Shown: positions 1 through 6,014, numbered from the stretch's first letter. The stretch: 7,339 nt of DNA from Erysipelothrix rhusiopathiae (GCA_902797585.1 CADBTK010000203.1:1-7339), one strand, 5' to 3'. A program made the numbers and translations. Notes: a model not told the origin generated them from the letters alone.

Positions 1-325
1 AGGAAATGAAAGAGCTATCTTGACACAAAATGTATATGTACGTCGTATTGTTGAAATCGTAAGTAGTTACTTTGGTTTGATGCAAGGAGCTGATGCCATT
101 GTATTCTCTGGAGGTATTGGAGAAAACGATAGCCAAATGCGTCAATGGATTTGTGACGGATTGAAATTCTATGGTATTGATGTACCAGCAGAGAAAAACG
201 ATGGAATCCGTGGAGAAGAAACTTTATTAAGTAGCGATGATTCGAAAGTACAAGTTTGGTTAATACCAACAGACGAAGAAATCGTCATTGCTCGTGATGC
301 CTACAAGGAATTATTAAATGCTTAA
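1..325 (+). CDS. ackA: Acetate kinase, C-terminal 107 residues (5' end outside window)
   Basis: Acetate kinase interconverts acetate + ATP and acetyl phosphate + ADP in the cytoplasm, the substrate-level ATP step of fermentation to acetate. The reading frame is open from base 2 and starts inside the gene: the first codons read G-N-E-R-A, which matches the family's conserved GNERA segment. The ASKHA-fold signature follows as D-A-I-V-F-S-G-G-I-G-E-N, then a V-W-L-I-P-T-D-E-E-I-V-I-A-R-D tail that matches the family's usual ending (IPTNEE.-IARDT). A TTG at 20 could be mistaken for a start, but conservation continues upstream of it, so the gene is truncated by the window and not short. The stop codon lies inside the start region of the next gene (8-base overlap), so the two are probably co-transcribed and translationally coupled. 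The identification is firm; the N-terminal catalytic half cannot be assessed. Confidence 0.95.
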   Translation, partial: GNERAILTQNVYVRRIVEIVSSYFGLMQGADAIVFSGGIGENDSQMRQWICDGLKFYGIDVPAEKNDGIRGEETLLSSDDSKVQVWLIPTDEEIVIARDAYKELLNA

Positions 326-1238
326 TCACTTATTTGAAAAAATAGAAGAATTTGATTCGATTGTTTTATTTCGCCATGTTTTACCAGATATGGATGCCAT
401 TGGATCTCAATTGGGATTAAAAGAATGGATAAAAGGAATATATCCTAACAAAGATGTATATGCTCTTGGAAGTGTTGGTGCAATTGCACCAGAATTAGCC
501 AAAGAATTAGATCAAGTAAGTGATGACATCATTAAAAAATCTTTAGCCATTGTTCTAGATACTTCAATGGCCAATAGAGTGGATGATGATCGCTTGTCTT
601 TGGCTAAGTATTCCATTCGTATTGATCATCACGTACCAATTGATGAATTCTGCGATTGGGAATACATTGATCAAGAAGCCTCTGCTACTTGTGAAATCTT
701 AGCTTTAGCAGCAAAAGAAAACCAAGTGAAATTGCCTCAAAAAGCTGCGCAATTATTGTATAGTGGTTTGATTAGCGACAATATTCGCTTTACCACTAGT
801 AATACGCGTCCACAATCTTTTGAAGCCGCTGGATACTTATTTCAATTTGGTGTTGATGTAGTAGAAGTGGAATCATTGAATTTTGGAAGCAATTATTCAG
901 ATTATTTATATGAGAATAAAGTGCGTGAAAAATCCATTCGAAAGGGAAATGTCTTATATTCCATTATGACAATGGAAGACTATAAAGACATTACATTCCC
1001 ACAAGCAAAAGAAAAAGTATATGCTCTTTCTGGTATTAGAGAAATAAAAACATGGGCTCTTTTTACAGAAAGAGAACCAGGCATTTATAACGCTTCTTTA
1101 CGATCTAAACGCTTGGATATTCGCCAAGTGGCCCAACAATACAATGGGGGAGGACACATTTGTGCCAGTGGAATTAAAATGTTGACATTGGAACAGATTG
1201 AACAAATCGTAGAAAAACTTGAAGCATTAGCACAATAA
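318..1238 (+). CDS. nrnA: DHH/DHHA1 phosphoesterase, NrnA-type (nanoRNase / pAp phosphatase)
   Basis: A 306-residue cytoplasmic Mn-dependent phosphoesterase. B. subtilis NrnA, of similar length (about 313 aa), degrades 2-5 nt RNA fragments and dephosphorylates 3'-phosphoadenosine 5'-phosphate. The DHH domain carries every expected metal motif: H20 with D24-M-D26-A-I-G-S, D81 in V-L-D-T, the D103-H104-H105 triad, and D154 in G-L-I-S-D. The C-terminal DHHA1 domain ends with the substrate-binding G277-G-G-H280 motif. The ATG at 318 is preceded by AAGGAA at 305-310 with normal spacing, and it lies within the last codons of ackA, so it should be expressed from the ackA transcript. A hairpin terminator begins in its stop codon. 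Relatives in the same superfamily cleave cyclic-di-AMP or pApA (GdpP and DhhP/Pde2 types). The lack of PAS/GGDEF or membrane segments excludes GdpP, but the substrate among pAp, pApA and nanoRNA cannot be read from sequence. Confidence 0.9.
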   Translation: MLNHLFEKIEEFDSIVLFRHVLPDMDAIGSQLGLKEWIKGIYPNKDVYALGSVGAIAPELAKELDQVSDDIIKKSLAIVLDTSMANRVDDDRLSLAKYSIRIDHHVPIDEFCDWEYIDQEASATCEILALAAKENQVKLPQKAAQLLYSGLISDNIRFTTSNTRPQSFEAAGYLFQFGVDVVEVESLNFGSNYSDYLYENKVREKSIRKGNVLYSIMTMEDYKDITFPQAKEKVYALSGIREIKTWALFTEREPGIYNASLRSKRLDIRQVAQQYNGGGHICASGIKMLTLEQIEQIVEKLEALAQ

Positions 1239-1263
1239 GAACACTTCACGTGTTCTTTTTTTG
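1237..1263 (+). terminator. Intrinsic terminator after nrnA
   Basis: An 8-bp perfect hairpin, AAGAACAC (1237-1244) with GTGTTCTT (1250-1257) and a 5-base loop, runs straight into a T tract at 1256-1262. The left arm begins inside the nrnA stop codon. It closes the ackA-nrnA unit and separates it from glnS. Confidence 0.85.
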
Positions 1264-1272
1264 TGTTCTCTA

Positions 1273-1281
1273 TGATAAAAT
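1273..1281 (+). promoter_or_regulatory. Putative extended -10 promoter of glnS
   Basis: TGATAAAAT at 1273-1281 is an extended -10 (TGn plus TAAAAT), overlapping an alternative TATGAT at 1271-1276. No good -35 is present: the expected place holds the terminator's T-rich arm (TTCTTT at 1253-1258). The implied start near 1288 leaves a leader of about 20 nt, too short for a T-box or riboswitch. The position just after a terminator supports a promoter here; the exact element is uncertain. Confidence 0.5.
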
Positions 1282-1294
1282 GTTGAAAGTGAAC

Positions 1295-1302
1295 AGAGGT
1301 GA
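1295..1302 (+). promoter_or_regulatory. Shine-Dalgarno of glnS that fixes the start at 1308
   Basis: AGAGGTGA is strongly complementary to the 3' end of 16S rRNA and sits 5 bases before the ATG at 1308. An in-frame GTG at 1299 lies inside this site, so it cannot be the start. Confidence 0.8.
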
Positions 1303-1307
1303 CTGTA

Positions 1308-2972
1308 ATGGAAAAACAACCAATCAGTAAGAACTTTATTGAGCGAATCATTGATAAAGATCTTGAAGAAGGAACATATACAAAAATTGCCACACGTTTT
1401 CCACCAGAACCAAATGGTTATTTACACGTAGGGCATGCTAAAAGTATTCTTTTAAACTATGGATTAGCACAAGAATATAATGGAGACTTCCATTTGCGAT
1501 TTGATGATACCAACCCATTAAAAGAAGACATGGAATATGTAAATTCCATTGTGAAAGATGTGGAATGGTTACAAGCAAAATATGTAGGAGAAGTTAAATT
1601 TGCCTCCAACTATTTTGATCAAATGTACGAAGGTGCCATTAAATTGATCAAAAAAGGGAAAGCATATGTCGACGATTTAAGTGCAGAACAAATTCGTGAA
1701 TATCGTGGAACTTTAACAGAACCAGGAAAAGAAAGTCCTTATCGTAATCGTTCTATTGAAGAAAACCTTGATTTATTTGAAAGAATGAAAAATGGGGAAT
1801 TCGAAGATGGTTCAAAAGTATTGCGTGCCAAAATTGATATGGCAAGTCCAAATATGAATATGCGTGATCCTGTTATTTATCGTGTGGCTCATATGGCGCA
1901 CCATAATACAGGAGATAAATGGTGCATTTATCCAATGTATGATTTTGCTCATCCAATTGAAGATGCGATTGAAGGAATTACTCACTCGATTTGTACTTTG
2001 GAATTTGAAGATCACCGTCCTTTATACGATTGGGTAGTACAAGAATTAGAATATCCAAATCCACCAAAACAAATTGAGTTTGCGAAAATGTATTTAACCA
2101 ATGTAATTACAGGGAAAAGATACATTAAGAAATTAGTAGATGAAGGTATTGTAGATGGATGGGATGACCCACGTCTTGTGACCATCGCAGCTTTGCGTCG
2201 TCGTGGATTTACACCTGAATCTTTAAAACGTTTCATGGAAGAAGTAGGAGTTTCTAAAAGCAATTCCAGTGTTGATTATGCCATGTTGGAACACTTTATT
2301 CGTGAAGACTTAAAACCAAAAGCACCTCGATTGATGGCTGTGTTAGATCCAATTAAACTTGTGATCGATAATTATCCAGAAGGACAAGTGGAAATGTTGG
2401 AAGCCTCATTGAATGTAGAAAATGAACAATTGGGTTCAAAAGAAATCCCATTTGAAAGAGAATTATACATTGAACGAGAAGACTTTATGATTGAGCCTCC
2501 AAAGAAGTATTTCCGTTTATTCCCAGGGAATGAAGTTCGTTTGATGAATGCTTACTTTGTAAAATGTACTGATTATGAAACGGATGAAAATGGAAATGTA
2601 ACAGTGGTTCATTGTACTTATGATCCGGAAACAAAAAGTGGATCTGGATTCAATGCTCGTAAAGTAAAAGGGACTATTCATTGGGTCAGTGCCAACCATT
2701 CTAAAAAAGTGACAGCACGTTTATATGAAAACTTAGTTGATGAAGAAAAAGGTGTATACAATGAAGATGGAAGTGTAAACTTAAATCCAAATTCATTGAC
2801 GGTAATGGAAAATTGTTATGTAGAACCTAGCATTGAGAATTATCAAGCTGGAGATAGTTTCCAATTTGTACGAAATGGTTATTATTGTATCGATAAAAAA
2901 GATTCAACAGAAGATCACTTCGTATTTAACCGCATAGCTTCATTAAAAAGTTCATTTAAAATTAAAAAATAA
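1308..2972 (+). CDS. glnS: Glutaminyl-tRNA synthetase (GlnRS)
   Basis: A 554-residue class I aminoacyl-tRNA synthetase that charges tRNA-Gln directly with glutamine. The length and many landmark positions coincide with E. coli GlnRS: the [12 protein letters not shown] block (HIGH motif at 40-43), F-D66-D-T-N-P, Y211 and H215 of the glutamine pocket (Y-D-F-A-H-P-I-E-D), and G-W-D-D-P-R-L followed by A-A-L-R-R-R-G-F. The C-terminal half is the two-lobed beta-barrel anticodon-binding region. One deviation stands out: the place of the second ATP-binding signature (E. coli V-M-S-K-R) holds V-I-T-G-K270-R, so the lysine is kept but Met and Ser are replaced. Many Bacillota lack GlnRS and make Gln-tRNA by amidating Glu-tRNA-Gln with GatCAB; its presence suggests direct charging, and bacterial GlnRS is classically viewed as acquired from eukaryotes. 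It stands alone between two terminators, next to a tRNA-Gln gene and gltX. The ATG at 1308 was chosen on its ribosome-binding site. Confidence 0.97.
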   Translation: MEKQPISKNFIERIIDKDLEEGTYTKIATRFPPEPNGYLHVGHAKSILLNYGLAQEYNGDFHLRFDDTNPLKEDMEYVNSIVKDVEWLQAKYVGEVKFASNYFDQMYEGAIKLIKKGKAYVDDLSAEQIREYRGTLTEPGKESPYRNRSIEENLDLFERMKNGEFEDGSKVLRAKIDMASPNMNMRDPVIYRVAHMAHHNTGDKWCIYPMYDFAHPIEDAIEGITHSICTLEFEDHRPLYDWVVQELEYPNPPKQIEFAKMYLTNVITGKRYIKKLVDEGIVDGWDDPRLVTIAALRRRGFTPESLKRFMEEVGVSKSNSSVDYAMLEHFIREDLKPKAPRLMAVLDPIKLVIDNYPEGQVEMLEASLNVENEQLGSKEIPFERELYIEREDFMIEPPKKYFRLFPGNEVRLMNAYFVKCTDYETDENGNVTVVHCTYDPETKSGSGFNARKVKGTIHWVSANHSKKVTARLYENLVDEEKGVYNEDGSVNLNPNSLTVMENCYVEPSIENYQAGDSFQFVRNGYYCIDKKDSTEDHFVFNRIASLKSSFKIKK

Positions 2973-2974
2973 GA

Positions 2975-3003
2975 AAAACCGGCAGAAAGTATTTGCCGGT
3001 TTT
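2975..3003. terminator. Bidirectional terminator shared by glnS and tRNA-Gln
   Basis: A perfect 10-bp hairpin, AAAACCGGCA (2975-2984) with TGCCGGTTTT (2994-3003) and a 9-base loop. On the plus strand it starts 2 bases after the glnS stop and ends in T-rich sequence. On the minus strand the same hairpin ends in a long T-rich tail (complement of the A-rich 2961-2978 stretch), 7 bases after the tRNA CCA end. It therefore separates the two converging genes. Confidence 0.88.
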
Positions 3004-3010
3004 GTTTCGA

Positions 3011-3086
3011 TGGCTGGGGTACCTGGATTCGAACCAGGGAAATGGCAGATTCAGAGTCTGCTGCCTTACCGCTTGGCGATACCCCA
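3011..3086 (-). tRNA. tRNA-Gln, anticodon CUG
   Basis: A 76-base tRNA on the minus strand with CCA encoded (complement of 3011-3013). The acceptor stem is 7 perfect pairs (TGGGGTA with TACCCCA) starting with U1-A72, the discriminator is G, the D-arm contains AAGCGGTAAGG, and the T-arm is CCTGG-TTCGAAT-CCAGG. The anticodon stem GCAGA/TCTGC encloses the loop CTCTGAA, giving anticodon CTG (plus-strand 3052-3054), which reads CAG. The U1-A72, G2-C71, G3-C70, G73, U35, G36 and A37 bases are the known identity elements for E. coli GlnRS. From memory, the acceptor stem and D-arm match E. coli tRNA-Gln base for base, whereas B. subtilis tRNA-Gln has a different acceptor stem. The variable loop is one base longer than in E. 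coli. It has its own promoter and shares a terminator with glnS. It is not a suppressor or pseudo-tRNA: all stems are intact. Confidence 0.97.
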
Positions 3087-3098
3087 ATGAGTGTTCTT

Positions 3099-3127
3099 AT
3101 TCTATTATGATTGATTGTTTTTGACAA
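3099..3127 (-). promoter_or_regulatory. Promoter of tRNA-Gln
   Basis: On the minus strand, TTGTCA (3127-3122), a 17-base spacer, then TAGAAT (3104-3099). Transcription would start near 3092, only about 5 bases before the mature tRNA 5' end at 3086. Its -35 hexamer lies on the same base pairs as the gltX -35. Confidence 0.72.
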
Positions 3128-3150
3128 TAGTTTTACGCATAGGATATGAT
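3121..3150 (+). promoter_or_regulatory. Promoter of gltX
   Basis: A consensus -35 TTGACA (3121-3126), an 18-base spacer and TATGAT (3145-3150). The start near 3157 leaves a leader of about 23 nt carrying AAGGAG at 3165-3170, with no space for a T-box. The -35 overlaps that of the divergent tRNA-Gln promoter on the opposite strand. Confidence 0.8.
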
Positions 3151-3179
3151 ATAAAGGATATTTCAAGGAGATTTTTAAT

Positions 3180-4634
3180 ATGAAAAAAACACGTACACGC
3201 TTTGCGCCAAGTCCAACTGGTTATATGCACATTGGAAACTTACGTACAGCTTTATTTGAATATTTAATTACAAAACATGAAAATGGAGACTTCATTTTAC
3301 GTATTGAAGATACTGACCAAGAACGTCAAGTAGAAGGGGCCACAGATATTATTTATGATACATTGAAATCTGTTGGATTAAATTGGGACGAAGGACCTGA
3401 TATCGGAGGAGATTTTGGTCCGTATATTCAAAGTGAACGTTTACCGATGTATAAACAATATGCGCTTGACTTAGTTGAAAAAGGGGGAGCACATTATTGT
3501 TTCTGTACACCTGAAGAAATTGAAGCACAAAAAGGGGAAGGTGGCTTTGGATACAATGACCCTTGTCACAATTTAACAAAAGAAGAAATTCAAAAACGTT
3601 TAGATCGTGGAGATCCATATGTGATTCGTCAAACCATTGATCCAGAAGGAGTTACTAGTTTTGATGATGAAGTATATGGTCATATTGAAGTACAAAAAGA
3701 TGAATTGGATGAACAAATCTTATTAAAATCAGATGGATTTCCAACTTATAACTTTGCCAATATCATTGATGACCATCAAATGGAAATCTCTCACGTAGTA
3801 CGAGGGAATGAATATTTATCCAGTACGCCTAAATACAATTTGATCTATGATGCCTTTGGATGGCAACGACCTATTTATGTGCATGTTCCACCTGTTATGA
3901 AAGATGAACATCAAAAATTATCCAAACGAAATGGGGATGCTAGTTTCCAAGACTTACAAGCAAAAGGATATTTACCAGAAGCAATTCTAAATTATATTGC
4001 CTTATTAGGATGGGCGCCTAAAGAAGAAAAAGAGATTTATTCTTTAGAAGAATTAATTGAAGCCTTCGATATCAAACGTATTTCAAAAAATGGAGCGATT
4101 TTTGATATTGATAAACTTACTTGGATGAATGGAATGTACATCCGTAATATGGATGCGTCTAGGTTCTATGAAATGGTTGCTCCAATTTTAGAAAAGGCCA
4201 TTACAAAAGATTATGATTTAAAACGTATTGCGGCTTTAGTGCAAACACGTGTGGAAGTCATTGATGAAGCAGCAATCGTAGAAATGATTGATTTCTTTGA
4301 AAGTATGGATGAAGACTATGATTTAGAACTATTCCGTCATAAACGTCAAAAGTCTTCACCTGAATCATCATTGCCTGTATTAAAAGAAGTCGAAAAACAA
4401 TTGTCTTCATTTGATAAATGGGATAGTGAAGAGGCGATTCATGAGTTGTTGTTGGCTATTCCTGGACAAATGGAATTAAAGAATGGTCAAGTATTATGGC
4501 CAATCCGTACAGCTTTATCTGGAAAACCTTCTACTCCAGGAGGTGCTATTGAATTAGCTTATATTTTAGGAAAAGAAGAATCAATTCGACGCATTCAATT
4601 AGCTATCTCGCGATTAGAACAAGCTTTAGCATAG
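3180..4634 (+). CDS. gltX: Glutamyl-tRNA synthetase (GluRS)
   Basis: A 484-residue class I synthetase that attaches glutamate to tRNA-Glu in the cytoplasm, supplying both translation and, where present, tRNA-dependent tetrapyrrole synthesis. The N-terminal R-F-A-P-S-P-T-G-Y-M-H17-I-G-N20 block is the HIGH motif. R-I-E-D-T-D follows at 41-46, the D-G-F-P-T-Y190-N-F-A segment lies in the active site, and K246-L-S-K-R250-N-G-D is the KMSKS loop. C107-x-C109 with C129-H130 resembles the zinc knuckle of some bacterial GluRS (C-x-C...C-x-H in E. coli), with the last ligand spacing altered. The C-terminal alpha-helical anticodon-binding domain ends in the familiar S-G-K-P-S-T-P-G-G-A-x-E segment. 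AAGGAG 9 bases before the ATG sets the start. It is a single-gene unit with its own promoter and terminator. Whether it also misacylates tRNA-Gln (non-discriminating type) cannot be read by eye, but GlnRS next door makes a discriminating enzyme likely. Confidence 0.97.
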   Translation: MKKTRTRFAPSPTGYMHIGNLRTALFEYLITKHENGDFILRIEDTDQERQVEGATDIIYDTLKSVGLNWDEGPDIGGDFGPYIQSERLPMYKQYALDLVEKGGAHYCFCTPEEIEAQKGEGGFGYNDPCHNLTKEEIQKRLDRGDPYVIRQTIDPEGVTSFDDEVYGHIEVQKDELDEQILLKSDGFPTYNFANIIDDHQMEISHVVRGNEYLSSTPKYNLIYDAFGWQRPIYVHVPPVMKDEHQKLSKRNGDASFQDLQAKGYLPEAILNYIALLGWAPKEEKEIYSLEELIEAFDIKRISKNGAIFDIDKLTWMNGMYIRNMDASRFYEMVAPILEKAITKDYDLKRIAALVQTRVEVIDEAAIVEMIDFFESMDEDYDLELFRHKRQKSSPESSLPVLKEVEKQLSSFDKWDSEEAIHELLLAIPGQMELKNGQVLWPIRTALSGKPSTPGGAIELAYILGKEESIRRIQLAISRLEQALA

Positions 4635-4656
4635 ACAGTCATTGACTGTCTTTTTT
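4633..4656 (+). terminator. Intrinsic terminator after gltX
   Basis: AGACAGTCA (4633-4641) and TGACTGTCT (4643-4651) are perfectly inverted around one base, so about 7 pairs close a short loop in practice. A run of six T follows (4651-4656). The left arm begins in the gltX stop codon. Confidence 0.85.
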
Positions 4657-4662
4657 GCTTTC

Positions 4663-4691
4663 TAGACTTTATATGACTTTTATTTTACAAT
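4663..4691 (+). promoter_or_regulatory. Promoter of the membrane-protein/pepP operon
   Basis: TAGACT (4663-4668, 4 of 6 to consensus), a 17-base spacer, and TACAAT (4686-4691, 5 of 6). It lies directly after the gltX terminator. The expected start, about 7 bases downstream, is at or next to the ATG at 4698, implying little or no leader. Confidence 0.6.
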
Positions 4692-4697
4692 GTTGCC

Positions 4698-5324
4698 ATG
4701 AATGTTTATTCGTATTTTCAACGTATTCCAATCCAAGAAAGTGATATTCCTAGTAAGAATCTTCCTTTGTTTCGTTGGTCTATATTTCAATTAAAAATGG
4801 CAAATTTAACTAAGCAGAAGATATTAAAACTTTGTTCACATATATATGACTGTCTTCAAGACGATGAAACATTAGATGAAAATCAATATAAACAAAATTT
4901 ACAACATCAAATTAAACAAGAATCATTGGACTCACTATTTTGGGAAGTGATTGACTTTCCTTTGATTCAAATGATTTTTATTGTTTTATTGCATCATATT
5001 TATGATTGTGTTGTAGTTCCTATATTGGAAGGAAAGAATATGTTATTGGATGTACCAATTGGATTTGGATTTTTTTTGCGAATTATTGGCACATATATTT
5101 TAATAAAAGTATTAATGGCTTATTTTGCGATGCAACCTAATCGAGGACAATTCACTTTTTGGATAGTTCTTGGGATAAGCTTTTTTGCATATTTAAGCAT
5201 TCAACATTATTCGAATTTATGGGATACAAATCCTTGGTTTACCATCCCTTTATGGGTTTGGATTCTTTATAATTGTATTTTATTAAGTTTGAGCATTTTA
5301 TGGACTAAGAGGAACATGTTATGA
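4698..5324 (+). CDS. Unrecognised membrane protein, about 4 transmembrane helices
   Basis: A 208-residue protein I do not recognise. Residues 1-85 are hydrophilic and probably cytoplasmic and helical, with a charged stretch D-D-E-T-L-D-E-N near 55-62. The rest is membrane: hydrophobic segments at about 87-109, 122-144, 153-171 and 183-202, ending in the positively charged tail W-T-K-R-N. There is no signal peptide and no catalytic motif that I can see. A soluble helical N-terminus followed by a four-helix membrane domain resembles several small DUF families of Bacillota, but I cannot assign one. No Shine-Dalgarno precedes the ATG at 4698 and no better in-frame start lies nearby; the ATG probably sits at the mRNA 5' end. 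The end overlaps the next gene as ATGA, so the two proteins are probably made together. Glutamine and other codon choices match the neighbours, giving no hint of recent transfer. Confidence 0.82.
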   Translation: MNVYSYFQRIPIQESDIPSKNLPLFRWSIFQLKMANLTKQKILKLCSHIYDCLQDDETLDENQYKQNLQHQIKQESLDSLFWEVIDFPLIQMIFIVLLHHIYDCVVVPILEGKNMLLDVPIGFGFFLRIIGTYILIKVLMAYFAMQPNRGQFTFWIVLGISFFAYLSIQHYSNLWDTNPWFTIPLWVWILYNCILLSLSILWTKRNML

Positions 5325-5998
5325 ATGAGCAATGGATTTTACTAGGTTCTGTTTGTTTGATTGGATTGGTTTTTATCCTAATGCCGAAACCAATTCGTCA
5401 ATGGATGGCTTCTACCATCTCTTTAAACAAATTTGGGATTCGTTATTCCAATTGGCGTAGAGATCGAATTGATACCTTAACAAACTTCTTTTTATTCCTA
5501 TCTTTTCTATTTAGCATCATTGCGCCTTTTATTCCTTATGGAATCTATATTTTCTGTGGATTATTTATGTTTGCCTTTCTTTGTTTAATGGGGCAAACGT
5601 ATCGCATTAGTGAAAAAGAAAAGGCATCGACTCGTTTGTCTATTGTGATTGCGATAGTACTAATGAGTGTAGTTGCGCATTTATCCGCAACTATTCTTGT
5701 AAGATTGAATGGATTAGATCCTTTAACTCAATTTTTAAAAGATGTACAAGAGGGAAATATCTATTATTTTGCCTATTGGGTGACTCGTTATGAACCGATT
5801 CTATTATTAAATCAAATGGCTTGTTATTTGGCAGCTTTCTATGTGGTTTGGGCGCAATTTAAATATATGCGATTAGAAAATCATTATAAGGCAACGAAAA
5901 TAGGATTCTTATGGTTTAAAATCATTTTGGTTTGTCTATTATTGGTTGCCAATAGTTTAGGATTTGTTTATTTGGTAAATATGGTTTATTACCTGTAG
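5321..5998 (+). CDS. Unrecognised membrane protein, about 6 transmembrane helices
   Basis: A 225-residue protein of unknown function. Hydrophobic segments run at about 5-22, 54-72, 74-91, 106-128, 157-178 and 195-222. A basic, amphipathic linker between the first two (S-N-W-R-R-D-R around 43-49) fits a cytoplasmic loop. No recognisable transporter, protease or enzyme signature was found. The ATG at 5321 follows AGAGGA (5308-5313) at good spacing and overlaps the previous gene's stop as ATGA, so translation is coupled to it. pepP begins 16 bases after the stop. The two adjacent membrane proteins could form one complex; this is inference from overlap only. Confidence 0.85.
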   Translation: MNEQWILLGSVCLIGLVFILMPKPIRQWMASTISLNKFGIRYSNWRRDRIDTLTNFFLFLSFLFSIIAPFIPYGIYIFCGLFMFAFLCLMGQTYRISEKEKASTRLSIVIAIVLMSVVAHLSATILVRLNGLDPLTQFLKDVQEGNIYYFAYWVTRYEPILLLNQMACYLAAFYVVWAQFKYMRLENHYKATKIGFLWFKIILVCLLLVANSLGFVYLVNMVYYL

Positions 5999-6014
5999 TA
6001 TATGGAGATTTATT

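Noticed and set aside
20..325. TTG at 20 as the start of a short 101-residue protein
   Set aside because: Conserved acetate kinase sequence (G-N-E-R-A) continues upstream to the window edge, so the gene is merely cut.
1250..1270. Repeated GTGTTCT motif (1250, 1264) and a similar GTGTTCTTATTCTATTATGAT stretch near 3091
   Set aside because: Short AT-rich similarity; one copy is a terminator arm and another is tRNA promoter sequence. There is no consistent spacing or symmetry to suggest an operator.
1299..1307. GTG at 1299 as start of glnS (557 residues)
   Set aside because: The GTG lies inside the Shine-Dalgarno; the ATG at 1308 has proper spacing and gives the same length and numbering as E. 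coli GlnRS.
1238..1308. T-box or riboswitch controlling glnS or gltX, as is common for synthetases in Bacillota
   Set aside because: Leaders are only about 20-25 nt from the predicted start sites, with a terminator or the divergent tRNA immediately upstream; there is no T-box core or antiterminator.
1085..1393. Minus-strand open frames opposite the coding genes (15-269, 1085-1393, 1812-2015, 2012-2263, 2517-2699, 3349-3618, 6027-6230)
   Set aside because: Each is antisense to a well-supported conserved gene (1085-1393 also spans a terminator), has no ribosome-binding site that I can see, and has no protein-like composition.
2915..3166. Minus-strand 83-residue open frame containing S-G-K-A-A-D-S-E-S-A-I-S
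   Set aside because: It is the translation of the tRNA-Gln gene and its flanks; this peptide pattern is a familiar false protein from tRNA genes. It also crosses the shared terminator.
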